Below are positions 32,620 to 45,500 of a DNA stretch of 64,000 nt, piece by piece (within the stretch, counting starts at the first letter, position 1; each line of letters begins with the position of its first letter). A program made the position numbers and the translations under genes. A model generated the notes under the pieces. That model saw nothing but the letters and a program-made list of their open reading frames with translations, was not told the origin of the DNA and ran no database searches. This DNA comes from Salvelinus alpinus (lineage: Eukaryota; Chordata; Actinopteri; Salmoniformes; Salmonidae): the NCBI RefSeq assembly GCF_045679555.1, contig NC_092098.1, forward strand, positions 16,010,538 to 16,074,537, given 5' to 3'.

Positions 32620-33542
32620 TGTGAGAATTGCCAGAACAATCGGATACCAAAAATATTTTCGGGCTATGCTGGCATGGAATCGCCCAATTGGTTGTTAGCA
32701 ACGAATGAAATGACAGAAGCCACGGTGTTCACTGACGCTTAAAAGTCTTTAGGTATTTACAGTGACAGACAAGAAACCAAGTCAAAGTTGCTTTGTATTT
32801 ACAGAGTACATGACAAAGTTCAGATAAATTATTTCTAAAAACAGACACTATTGAAAAGAAACTGGACTAAAACTTTTGAAAAGTACGGCACAAAATTCAC
32901 ATGAAGCACTGGAAAGATTTAAAAGCCAAAATGGCCATAATTGAAGATTGCATACAGAATCCTATGCTTCCCTTGTTCTATGTTAAAATGATTCTTAATC
33001 ATGTATATTTTGTGTGTGTGTGTGTATTTCAACACACACAACAATGTATACAACATGTATGTATAAGCATGGATGTGTACACATATGTTTGAATATAGTG
33101 CTACTGTAGTGCAATAGTAGCAAAACAAACATCTGAACACAACTACATTTTCAGATACAGTACACAAACTAAACTTATAAAAAGTAAATAAAGTTGCATT
33201 TTCAGAGAAAAAAAAAAGTTTATGCCATCATTACTGGCAAAAATAGAATGATTGGAGTTCTTTACAAGTATGCTGGAAACCTGGTGATGTTTTCATTTCT
33301 TCACATAATGTCAACAATAAACCATCCCCTTTTTCAAAGCCAATTCAAAATCTTTCAGAAAATTGTCCAGTTACAAAAAATAACAATACAAATTGTATGT
33401 GCAACTTGCCCACAAAATCTGAGACTGAAAAATACTTCATTTCATGCAAATGTATGAACATCAAAAAAGCTCTCTCTTTTTGATGCAGTATACAAGTATA
33501 GCTGCTGAGGCTGGTTCTTCTTGCTGAGGGGACATGATTGGG
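32620..33542. other. 3' flank and presumed 3' UTR of phf12
   Basis: No coding exon. AT-rich, with a TG run at about 33011-33026. The part next to 33543 should be the phf12 3' UTR; no single convincing poly(A) signal stands out. Confidence 0.35.
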
Positions 33543-36500
33543 CTAGGGGACAGGGTTAGGGTGCAGCACTGGCACTTGGTGGAGCTGGGAGGTGGACGTG
33601 TGCTTGTCAGAGGGTTCTGTTCCCTCCTGGCACTGGGGGGTGGCAGTGGTGGTAGTTGGGTTGTTAAGGGTTTCCTTTTTGGGCTGCTTGCAGGCAAACT
33701 CTGTAATACTGAAGACAAACTGCATGCAGCCCAGCTTGACGAAGCTGCCGTGGTGGAGCAGGGCAGTGCCCTCCCAGCCTGCCCCACTGCCCCCGATCAG
33801 ACTGGAGCTGCTGGCCTTGCAGTCGCAGCAGGGGCTAGAAGGAGTCACCTGACACTGACTCATCACCCCCTCCTCTAGCACCATGGGCTCCCCTGCCCCT
33901 TCCTCTTCCTGCTTCCTCCTCTTGCAGCGCTCTGCGGGTTACAAGCATTACAAAACACTCAGACCTTTGAATACCATCACCTGCCTCTGCTTTAACAACA
34001 TTAGGAAACATGGCATGTCAGAGCATGGTCCTTTATCAGAGGTAAATGTTAATTCCTTCCTGTTTCTATAGAAGGCCATGAGAGGAGCTCCACTCACTGA
34101 TAATGTTCTGCACTTTGGAGACCAGGCTGCTGGAGGGGCTGGGCCCAGTCTTCTCAGAGAAGTCACAGGAGTACAGCACATTGTCCACCGTTGTCCCATG
34201 TTCACTGTAGTTGAGGAGCTCATATTGCTTGGTGTTCTGATCAAGGCAAGAGCAGTTACAGAATGAAATATTTAATTCACAGAGCAGCTTCTAAAACAAA
34301 TCCCTGAAGCAAGAAAAAATAGATATCAAATGTATTTATACTGTATTTCTTCACAGTTCACAACTTATTGTAAAATGTATTCCAAAACCAAGTACATGTT
34401 TAAATGTGAAATGACCCACTCACCTCATCATAGAAGATGCAGGCATGTTTTCCTGAAACGTAATTACAATGACCATAGTTTGTAAGGCACACATCCATGT
34501 CAGCACCTGCAAATAACAAGACATAACCTCAAGTCAGCAAAATCTGCCAGGGGTGGAAGACACCTTTACATGAATAGAAGGTCCTGTGATTGGGTCATGT
34601 TGTGTTATTTGGGATTGGGAGTGAATCGTACCAGTTCCTATGTACAGGCTTCTGTAGCACATACGGACAGCTCCTCCTTTCCCAGTCAAAGGATAAAACA
34701 CAGCCCTGGCCTGGATATCCTTGTTTTGTGCTGAGAAAGAAAATAACACATTCTCTTCCTCACAATGCTGCAATATACAGAGCAGTCAAATGTAACAATA
34801 CAGGTTAAACTAAGGGATGATTTTACAAACATGAAAGGGGGATAGAAGTAATGGACATCAATATAAATGGACAGAATAATAAGAGTGAAGATGGTAAGGT
34901 TAGTGAGGGAATGGACAGTGAGTCAGAAATATAGGGAATACAAAATGGTGATGATAATGAAATCTTACCTTCTGTAGGCTGGGGTTGTGGAACAGGAGGT
35001 AGGCTGATACAGCTGCTCTGTGGAGGGGAAGGGGCTTTAGGCCCAAACAGCTGCTGGATCCTCTGCCAGGCCAGGAGTTCAATGAACTTCTCATCCAGAC
35101 TACTCATCTGAATCTCTGAAAATAATCATGTTGTTAGCAAAAAGAGAATCAATTCAGTTAGTGTGGATCCAACTTTTCCTCACCAATCTAAAATGTGTCT
35201 TACTAAAATCAGGTGAGACTTACCACCATGGCAGTCTGCCACAGCCTTCAGACGGCTGGACAGGTCTCCCATAGAGAAAGAGCAGGGGAGCAGAGAACCA
35301 CTCCTGGTGGTCACAGCATCACGACTGACTTTCCCATCTGCTGGTGGGGTGGAGCCCAGGTTGGTCATCCCCTTGATCTGGTATGGTGCTCTGGGTGGAG
35401 TGAGGGCACAGGACCCCACGGTGCTGCTGCTACTGGTTAGAGCAGGGCCCTGTGTGCCTGGGGAGGGTCTGTGAGGTGGAGAGGGGCCTCTGAGGTCTGG
35501 TTTGAAGGGACAGGTGGATGAGGAGGCCGTCCCTTCACAGGGTCTTAAGAGGGTGTTCTCGGTCTTGACCACAGCTTTACCAGTGTGGTTGGTTAACTCC
35601 GGGCTGGAAGTTGCTGGTGTCTGAGGACCAGGCCTATCAGGACCTGAGGGCTCTCTCAGCTTGTGGAGGTTGTCCTGTCTGCAGGCCTCTGGACTCCCAT
35701 TGGTCCAAGACAGCTGCTCCTCCAGGGGACCGTTAACATTACTGGGCCCACAGTTGTGACAAGGCTTCTCTGTACACATGCTACACTTCCCTTCCTTGAG
35801 TGCAGGCACCCCCTGGGGGCAAACTGCTGCACTGTCAACTTTAGGCTTGGAGGCTGGCGACTCTGTCCGGTTAGAAGTGCACACAGCACTGCCCTCCTCT
35901 GCTGTGACACAGGGTTTGATGTCAGCCATGTCCATTTTCCCAGAGTCCCATTCGGACGACAGCTTCTGCTTGGCTGACAGATGTCTCACTATGCTGCACT
36001 GGAGTGTGATGACGTCTCTGAGCCACTAGGAGACAACACAGGAAAACAGAACACATTCAATCAGTATTAAAGATGTGGGATTTGTTTACTCTCATGAGAC
36101 ATTGTATATCACTGCTGGGTAACACGCCAGTTACCAACCTCCTGTTGCTCATCTTCACTGGTTAAGTGCTGAGAGGGTGTAAAGTGCTGCTGAGGGGGTT
36201 CTGAACTGCTGTTACAGACCAGCTCCCCGTTGCGGATCCCTGCCGGGGCAATCATGGCCGGGGGACACTTGTACTGGGACTTTATAGAATCAGGGACCTG
36301 TCGAGAGACACACACACACACACAAGATGTGTCTAGTTACAAGATGTGACAACAGTGAGCACAGTGGTGTGTTACATGTCACCTCATCTGACAGAGGAAG
36401 CACTGTTGTAACCCACAGTAGTAGTACAGGGACTAGCAGGCTGACCTTGAGGGTTTTCTTCAGCTGTGTGTGGGCTCCTCGGCGGACGGGGGTGTTGAGA

Positions 36501-39500
36501 CGATGCACCCGCTGCAGGAAGTCCACCTTGACGGCATGCTGGGACATCCTGTCCTGAAACTGGTCAAACAGTTGGCAGCGACCGCTCAACGGCAGGCTCC
36601 TCTGCTTCAGCTGGAAGGGGCCCAATCAGGTCAATACCATTAAAACAACATCAACACGTTTTCAATACGTAGATGTGTGTGACCATAAAAAAAAAGCTTT
36701 AGCTTACTTACCACCATGTGTTCTATGTGATTGGGACACATCCACTTGCCCACAGGCATGGCAGTAAGAGGGGGGTCCAGACAGTCCATGTGGAACAGGA
36801 GGGGGCAATAGTCACACTGGATTAATGGTGCCAACCTGCAGCTCCTACAACACAGAATCACAAAAACACAGGTTAGATTTATGACTGAAACAAATAAACT
36901 GCTAAATATCCTCAAAATAGAGCTAGGGGTAGTCTGCTCTAATGGTTTAGTGGAAAGAGGGGATAACTTGAAGGCCAGAGACGAATGGATTTCCAACCCA
37001 CACTAGCTAGGTTTCCATCCAAATGGCGTGGAGTGTGAGGTGGAGCTCTCGGGCTCCGAGCCCTGGGAGTCGTCCTCCACGTCTAGCATGTCATCATCCA
37101 TGTCGTTCATGCGAATATTCTAAAATATGCATAAAGAAAATATGTACATTTTCCCTGCAGTGGGGTTTCCACCAAACCGACTTGTTGCAGATAAAAAACA
37201 GCACTTGATAGAAACGGAAAATTAAATTGCGTGCGTTAAGTTTTCATGTACCGAATAAAAATCTACAAAAAGGTCAATGTGTTTCCATCGCATTTTCAAC
37301 TCTACTGATAGTTGGGTCACAGAAACTGTTGCGTTAAAATAGCAAAATGTGCCTATTCTGGTCTTGGTACATGTGCTCTAGCCGACAGCTGGCAGATAGT
37401 GTGTGTAGCTAGTCAACATGACGACATCATTATGGATAAGAGCGAGAAAATGTGGACTTGTCAATTGGCAGTCAAGCATCGATGATCATGTCACCTTGAT
37501 ATTTATTGGAAAGGAGCATCAAGCTCATAACATGCACTTTCAACACCCTGTGAAGTTCATCACAACTTCATTCATATGTAGCCTAATAAACTGCATGGTT
37601 TCCTGAGTCGTAGTGGAAGGATCACACACACACATCATTGCGACTCCTAGTTTTCTTCGATATGATATCAGCATTTTCGCATGAAGGCATTTCCACCGCC
37701 ATTTCTCACATAATACATTTACAGACAACAAAAAAATGGCCCACTATGTCAAATTAACAAATTCTCTTGGCATTTATAAAATTATACCAAAACTTCCTGT
37801 TTCCATCACAGCTGCCGTGATTTTTATTTTATACGGAGTGACTTTACTTGCATGAAAACTGTGGATGGAAATGTGGTTACTGTCTGGAATCCTGGCAGAG
37901 TCACTGTCTGTGGCAGAGACCCTAAGCCAAGCCCCATCATTCCAGAATATATAAAATTCTCAGTGAGATAGTTTGAATTCCCCTTTCTCTCTGGCCAGCC
38001 CTGTGGTTGTGCATTCTGTGGTATTCCTGACATAGCCAAGGCTCTGATGCCAGCTCATAGAGGCACTCTAGAGTGTGGTAAAATAACACATAAAAACAAA
38101 ACTACAGAACATTTTGGTGCCTCGCTGAAATAAACATCAGGACAAACTCTACAACCCCTCTAAAGAATATAAAAAAATAAGATGGTCTGTCAGTCAAGCA
38201 TTTTTTTTTTTATATATCTCCCCAGAAAAAAGAAAGAAAAAAACCACCTCAAAAACACATGTACAGTGCATTCAGAAAGTATTAAGACCACTTGACCGTT
38301 TCCACATTTTGTTATGTTATAGCATTATTCAAAAATTGATTAAATAAAACTTCTCAATCTACACACAATACCCCATAATGACAAAGAGAAAACAGGTGTT
38401 CAGAAATGTTTGCCATTTGATTAAAAATAGAAAAAAACAGTAATACCTTATGTAAATAAGTATTCAGACCCTTTGCTATGAGACTAAAAATTGAGCTCAG
38501 GTGCATCCTGTTTCCATTACCTCTTGTCACTATAGGGGGTGCTGTTTCCACTTTGGAAAATATCGTCTCCAAATTAAACTGCCTCATACTCAATTCTTGC
38601 TCGTACAATATGCATATTATTATTACTATTGGATAGAAAACAATCTCTAGTTTCTAAAACAGTTTGAATTATGTCTGTGGGTGAACCAGAACTCTTTCTG
38701 CAGCGAAATTCATGACAGGAACTGCGAAGGTCTGAAAACGAGGCTCTGTTCTCAGATCAGTTTAAAGCTCTGTATGTATCCTATGGGTCGACATGAACTG
38801 CACCCGCCTTCCCCTGGATGTCAGTAACCAATGAGAATTGGAATGGAGTTTCTACGTAGATCTCAGACCTTATAAAAGGCCAAGGAACGAAGGGAGCTCT
38901 CTTTTCGACGTTCGTCATTACGCAAAGCAAGACCTCAGGATGGCATTTTGAAACGCTCAGTTATCGGCCTTAGATATATCCGTCTGTAATTTAATTCGAT
39001 ATAGGTGTTAGAAACATCATAACGAAGTTATTTTAAACCGAGTTATATCAGTTTATGCGAGTATATTGCTATTTTTGGAATTTCCTTAGTATTGCGTTTT
39101 GAACATTTGGGCATGTTGTGGCCACATAGCTATTGTTAGCTGCTAATTCCGAAGTTGAAGACGACGTTTTACAACCAAGCAACGATTCTTTTGGACAAAG
39201 GACAACTTGCCCAAGATTCTGATGGAAGCTCGTCCAAAAGTAAGAGCTATTTATGATGTTATTCCGTATTTATGTGGAAAAATGTAAACGGATTTGTCCG
39301 CCATTATTGCGGCACTAGTCTGGCTGTAACGCACACTGTATGTCTAGTAACGTTAATTTTAAAAATCTAACTCAGCGGTTGCATTAATAACTAATGCATC
39401 TTTCATTTGCTGTCCAACCTGTATTTTTTAGTCAAGTTTACGATTATTTATTGATTAGATTAGGTGCCTTTCCAAGATGGCGCCGGCCAGAATGCATGAA

Positions 39501-42500
39501 CTGTTGCTACTGATCACATTGTATAACCACGATGTGCTGCTAAATATGCACATTTTCGAACAAAACCTATATGCATTGTGTAATATGATGTTACAGGACT
39601 GTCATCTGATGAAGTATATCAAGGTTAGTCAAAAATTATATATCTTTTGCTGGATTGTTACGATCGCTAACCTGTGCTGCTGGTAAATTGCTTGTGTTTC
39701 TGGCTATTGTGCTAAGCTAATATAATGCTATATTGTGTTTTCGCTGTAAAACACTTAAAATCTGACATATTGGCTGGATTCACAAGATGTTGGGCTTTCA
39801 TTTGCTGTACGCTGTGTATTTTTCAGAAATGTTTTAAGATGAGTAATTAGGTATTTGACGTTGGTCTCTGTAATTATTCTGGCAGCTTCGGCACTATTTC
39901 AGATTGCAGCTGCAATGTAGAACTGTGATTTATACCTGAAATATGCAAATTTTTCTAAAAAAACATATGCTATACAATAAATATGTTATCAGACTGTCAT
40001 CTTATGAAGTTGTTTCTAGGTTAGTGGCTATATATATCTTTATTTGGTCGAAATTGTGATAGCTACCCATGCTGGAAAAAAATGGTGGAGTAAAAAAAGT
40101 GGTGTCTTTTGCTAACGTGGTTAGCTAATAGATTTATATATTGTGTCTTCACTGTAAAACATTTTAAAAATCAGAAATGATGGCTGGATTCACAAGATGT
40201 GTATCTTTCATCTGGTGTCTTGGACTTGTGATTTAATGATATTTAGATGCTAGTATTTACTTGTGACGCTATGCTAGTCAGCTTTTTTACTGATGGGGGT
40301 GCTCCCGGATCCGGGTTTGGGAGGAATTAGAGGTTAATCATCCTTGAGATGTTTCTCCAACTTGATTGGAGTCCACCTGTGGTAAATTCAAATGACTGGG
40401 AAAGGCACACACCGGTCTATATAAGGTCCCACAGTTGATAGTGCATGTCAGAGCAAAAACCAAGCCATGAGGTCAAAGGAATTGTCCGTAGAGCTCCGAG
40501 ACAGGATTGTGTCGAGGCACAGATCTGGGGAAGGGTACCAAAATATTTCTGCAGCATTGAAGGTCCCCAAGAACACAGTGGCCTCCATCATTCTTAAATG
40601 AATGAAGTTTGGAACAACCAAGACTCTTCCTAGAGCTAAACTGAGCAATCGGGGGAGAATCAGGTCAGGGAGGTGAACAAGAACCCGATGGACACTGACA
40701 GAGCTCCAGAGTTTCTCTGTGGAGATGGGAGAACCTTTGAGAAGGACAACCAGCTCTGCAACACTTCACCAATCGGACCTTTATGGTAGTGGCCAGACAG
40801 AAGCCACTCTTCAGTAAAAGGCACATGACAGCCCGCTTGAAATTTGCCAAAGGGCACCTAAAGGACTCTCAGACCATGAGAAACAAGATTCTCTGGTCTG
40901 ATGAAACCAAGACTGAACTTTTTGGCCTGAAGGCCAAGTGTCACATCTGGAAGAAACCTGGCACCATGCTGTAGGGATGTTTTTCAGCAGCAGGGGCTGG
41001 GAAACTAGTCAGGATCGAGGGAAAGATGAACGGAGCAAAGTATAGAGAGATCATTGATGAAGAGTGCTCTGGACTTCAGACTGGGGCAAAGGTTCACCTT
41101 CCAACAGGACAACAACCCTAAGCACACAGCCAAGACAAAGCAGGAGTGGCTTCGGGACAAGTCTATGAATGTCCTCGAGTGGCCCCAGCCAGAGCCCAGA
41201 CTTGAACCCGATCAAACATCTCTGGAGAGACATGAAAATAGCTGTACAGCGACACTCCCCATCCAACCTGACAGAGCTTGAGAGGATCTGCAGAGAAGAA
41301 TGGGAGAAACTCCCCAAATACAGGTGTGCCAAGCTTGTAGCATCATACCCAATTAGACTCGAGGCTGTAACCACTGCCAATGGTGCTTCAACAAAGTACT
41401 GAGTAAAGGGTCTGAATACTTATTTAAAATGTGATATTTCAGTTTATTATTTATACATTTGCAAAAATGTCTTAACCTGTTTTTGCTTTGTCATTATGGG
41501 GTATTGTGTGTAAATTGATGAGGGGGAAAAACGATTTAATCAATTTTAGAATAAGGTTATAATGTAATTTTTTGGGGCAAAAGGTCAGAACTTCTGAATG
41601 CACTGTATATACATGTATATAGCGCCCCTTCTGTGCACTTACGGTATACACATGTACCGTACAGAAACAGTATGATATTTGAAAATGTTAATATCACCCA
41701 ACAGTAGTATACTGTATATTTTCATAGTAAACTATGCAATAATTTATGCCTTTTAAATGAGCGTCAAAACAGCTGTGAAATAATGTGTGATCTGCATATA
41801 ACTGGATAACGTATCTCCTTTCCGGATTTGTTCTCAAAGCCTAGTAATGTATGTAACATCTGGTGCCAAAAAATCCCAGTTAGCCTACACAAAAACATTT
41901 AGATTATTAAAAGGCACTGATATTTGGTTATTAAAACATTTGCCTTGCTGTTGTCCGTACCTGCCACAGGGATAGCAGACCTTCACCGGTAGTGGGACCA
42001 GCCCATTGTGGTCCAGCTCATGCTGCAGTCGCTTCACATTCTTCCCAGTCATCTCATCTCTCCTCCTTTTTTTACTGGTTCCTGGAAGTGCAGTTGTGCA
42101 GGTGAGCTCATTGGGAAGCTGGAACTGCGTGGGGTTCCTCTCCATGGCTGCTGCTATCAGAAGATCAAAGGGCCTCTTGAGGTGTGGGGTGGAGCTCTCG
42201 GGCTCTGAGCCCTGCGAGTCGTCCTCCACGTCTAGCATGTCATCATCCATGTCGTTCTGCTCCGAGGGCGTGGCGGTGTCTGTGGAGGCGGTGGAGGTTG
42301 GGGTGTTGGGTCTACTACTGGGCCTCCTCTCCAGGAGACGGACCTGGGCCACAGCTGCAGCTCTCAGGCCTGTGGTGCCTCCTACTGCAGCCGTGGGGTC
42401 CAGCCTCAGGGTGCCTGGGGCCAGCTCTAACTCTGCTGCAGGAGAGGGAGACTGCTTAGACAGCTGGCGGTCCAGCAGACCATTTATCTGCTCCTTCTTT

Positions 42501-45500
42501 AGCTCCCGCTTCTATGACACAAGAAACAACGTGTTAACAGTCTGAACAGCCCTGATTAAACCAGTCTCACCAAACTATTTTAGAATTTTATTAGGATCCC
42601 CATCAGCCGACGCCAATGGCGGCAGCTAGTCTTACTAGTGTCCAACGTATAACGAAAATTACATTACATACCAAAGACTTAACACAGCCATGCAATCTCT
42701 ATAGACAAACATTGGTAGTAGAATGGCCTTACTGAAGAGCTCAGTAACTTTTTAACGTGGCACCGTCATAGGATGCCAACTTTCCAAAAAGTCAGTTTGT
42801 CAAATTTCTGCCCCGGTCAACTGTATGTGCTGTTATTGTGAAGTGGAAACATCTAGGAGCAACAACAGCTCAGCTGCGAAGTGGTAGGCCACACAAGCAC
42901 ACAGAACAGGCCAGCCGGGTGCTGAAGCGCGTAAAAAAATAACCTGTCCTCGGTTGCAACACTCACTAAAGAGATCCAAACTGCCTCTGGAAGCAACGGC
43001 AGCACAAGATCTATTCATCGGGAGAGTCATTGAATGGGTTTCTATGGCCGAGCAGCCGCACACAAGCCTAAGCTCACCATGCACAATGCCAATCGCCGGC
43101 TGGAGTGGTGTAAAGTTCGCCACTATTGGTCTTTGGAGCAGTGGAAACATTCTCTGGAGTGATGAATCACGCTTCACAATCTGGTAGTCTGGACTAATCT
43201 GGGTTTGGCAGATGCCAGGAGAACGCTACCTGCCTGAATGCATACTGCCAACTGTAAAGTTTGGTGGAGGAGGAATTATAGTCTGGGGCTGTTTAATTTT
43301 TTGGGCTGGACCTGTTAGTTCCAGTGAAGGGAAATCTTAACGCTACAGCATATGACATTCTAGACGATTATGTGTTTCCAGCTTCTTGGAAACAGTTTGG
43401 GGAAGGACTTTTCCTGTTTCAGCATGACAATGCTCCTGTGCACAAAACGAGGTCCATACAGATTTTTTCTCTTCTTCGAGATTGGTGTGGAAAAACATGA
43501 CTGGCCTGCACAGAGCCCTGACCTCAACCCCATCGAACACCTTTGGTATGAATTGGAACGCCGACTCCGAGCTAGGCCTAATCGCCCAACATCAGTGCCT
43601 GACCTCACTTATGCATGTGGCTGAATGTAAACAAGTCCCTGCAGCTGTGTTCCAACTAGAGGTCGACCGATTAATCAGAATGGCCGATTAATCGGGGCCG
43701 ATTTCAAGTTTTCATAACAATCGGAAATTGGTATTTTTGGGCGCAGATTCTTTTTTTAGACCTTTATTTAATCCTTATTTAACTTGGCAAGTCAGTTAAG
43801 AACACATTCTTATTTTCAATGACGGCCTAGGAACGCTCTGCCTCGTTCAGGGGCAGAACGACAGATTTTTAACCTTGTCAGCTCGGGGGATCCAATCTTG
43901 CAACCTTACAGTTAACTAGTCCAATGCTCTAACACCTGATTACATTGCACTCCACGAGGAGCCTGCCTGTTACACGAATGCAGTAAGCTAAGGTAAATTG
44001 CTAGCTAGTATTAAACTTATCTTATAAAAAACAATCAATCAATCACTGTCATTGCTCCAATGTGTACTTAACCATAAACATCAATGCCTTTCTTAAAATC
44101 AATACACAAGTATATCTTTTTAAACCTGCATATTTAGCTAAAAGAAATCCAGGTTAGCAGGCAATATTAACCAGGTGAAATTGTGTCATTTCTCTTGCGT
44201 TCATTGCACACAGAGTCAGGGTATATGCAACAGTTTGGGCCGCCTGGCTCTTTGCGAACTAATTTGCCAGAATTGTACGTAATTATGACATAATATTGAA
44301 GGTTGTGCAATGTAACAGGAATATTTAGACTCATGGATGCCACCCGTTAGATAAAATACGGAACGGAAAAATCATTTTGTTTTCGAGGTGATAGTTTCCG
44401 GATTAGTCAAAGGTATATGGTTTAGAAAGAAATAGTCGACTCGTTATAATTCCTGTAATAACTTGCGTCTGAACTTGAAAGGGGTTCCTTCGTTATTTTA
44501 CCGTTCATGTCTTCCATAGAGAATGTCTTGATCTACTTCAAATAAGGTCTGTGTTTCGTGCAGGCTTAAACCGCCTCGACGTTTTGATACCCTTGTAAAT
44601 CTCACTAGGATAAGGTAACGTTTGTCAACATATTTTCATAAATCCACTCTACAAAAAAAATGATCTTCGCTTATATTTAGCCAATATTGATCAGAGTTAC
44701 CTTGTCCTATGGATATCTACACAGTTATAAAATTGGCACGGTGGTGTTAGCCTACACGAAACACAGACCTTATTTTAAGTGAATCTAAAAATATCCTATG
44801 GAATAAATGAAGGAACCGCTTTTCAGATTTTGCTAGAAGGTGTCATGGGAATTATGACTCGCACTTTGGTCGTCAATTCTTACCATGCCCATTATTAAAA
44901 TAGGATTTCCTGCATATAGAAATTACAGTTTTCGTTTTCAACATTCATCACAGGTAACTTAAACTCTATTTTTATTCAAACAGTTGAGAGTATTTGTCTC
45001 CTAAGCAGACTCTTCAGTATCATTGTCACTTCAGAGCTGTGTGTGTGTGTATTTATGTATTATATTAAGTTAAAATAAAAGTGTTCATTGTTCATTCAGT
45101 ATTGTTGCAATTGTCATTATTACAAAAATGTGTGTGTATGATATATATATATATATAATTTTTTTAATTTATTTAAACAAGTCGGCATCGGCTTTTTTTG
45201 TCCTCCAATAATCGGTATCGGCGTTGAAAAATCATAATCGGTCGACCTCTAGTTCCAACATCTTGTGGAAAGCCTTCCCAGAATAGTAGAGGCTCTTATA
45301 GCAGCAAAGGGGGGGGACCAACTCCGTATTATGTCCATGATATTGGAATGAGATGTCGACGAGCAGCTGTCCACATACTTTTGGTCATGTAGTGTACATG
45401 ACAGTACATACACACAAAAAGTAGGTCACATATCCAAATGACGGAAGCAGTCAACACCTCACAAACAAAAGGTTATTCCTTCCCATGTTTTAACACAGAT

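Larger units (their letters stand above)
38264..41605 (+). mobile_element. Tc1-like element split by a Harbinger-like element
   Basis: The ends CAGTGCATTCAGAAAGTATT and inverse CAGTGCATTCAGAAGTTC are flanked by TA. Its own length is about 1.53 kb without the insert at 38520-40333. The transposase starts [20 protein letters not shown] (40468) and continues in broken frames to [15 protein letters not shown] and STKY (41402). Multiple stops and shifts; inactive. It is in phf12 intron 5. Confidence 0.88.
43657..45251. mobile_element. hAT-type non-autonomous element, copy 2, perfect 8-bp duplication
   Basis: TAGAGGTCGACCGATTAATC and the inverse end are flanked by GTTCCAAC at 43649-43656 and 45252-45259. 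It is 1595 bp and shares GTCAGGGTATATGCA and CAGTTTGGGCCGCCTGGCTC with copy 1 (6054-9421). It lies inside the transposase of a Tc1 and itself holds a SINE fragment. Confidence 0.92.
42683..45394 (+). mobile_element. Tc1-like element, left end lost, split by a hAT element
   Basis: It starts in the middle of a Tc1 family (CACAGCCATGCAATCT) and ends with the terminal inverse CACTACATGACCAAAAGT at 45394, flanked by TA. Transposase frames read [38 protein letters not shown] and [20 protein letters not shown], broken in several places. The hAT element 43657-45251 interrupts it. Located in phf12 intron 3. Confidence 0.87.

Noticed and set aside
35180-35224. Extension of the phf12 exon 8 frame past the donor
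   Set aside because: A consensus GTAAGT at the end of exon 8 and perfect phase into exon 9 show that the extra codons are intron.
39477-39686. 69-codon ORF beginning [12 protein letters not shown]
   Set aside because: Lies in the Harbinger-like element, no family resemblance; the start overlaps the YY1-like word by chance.
42006-42545. 179-codon plus-strand ORF rich in Ser and Val
   Set aside because: Antisense to phf12 exon 4, which has conserved protein and splice sites on the minus strand.
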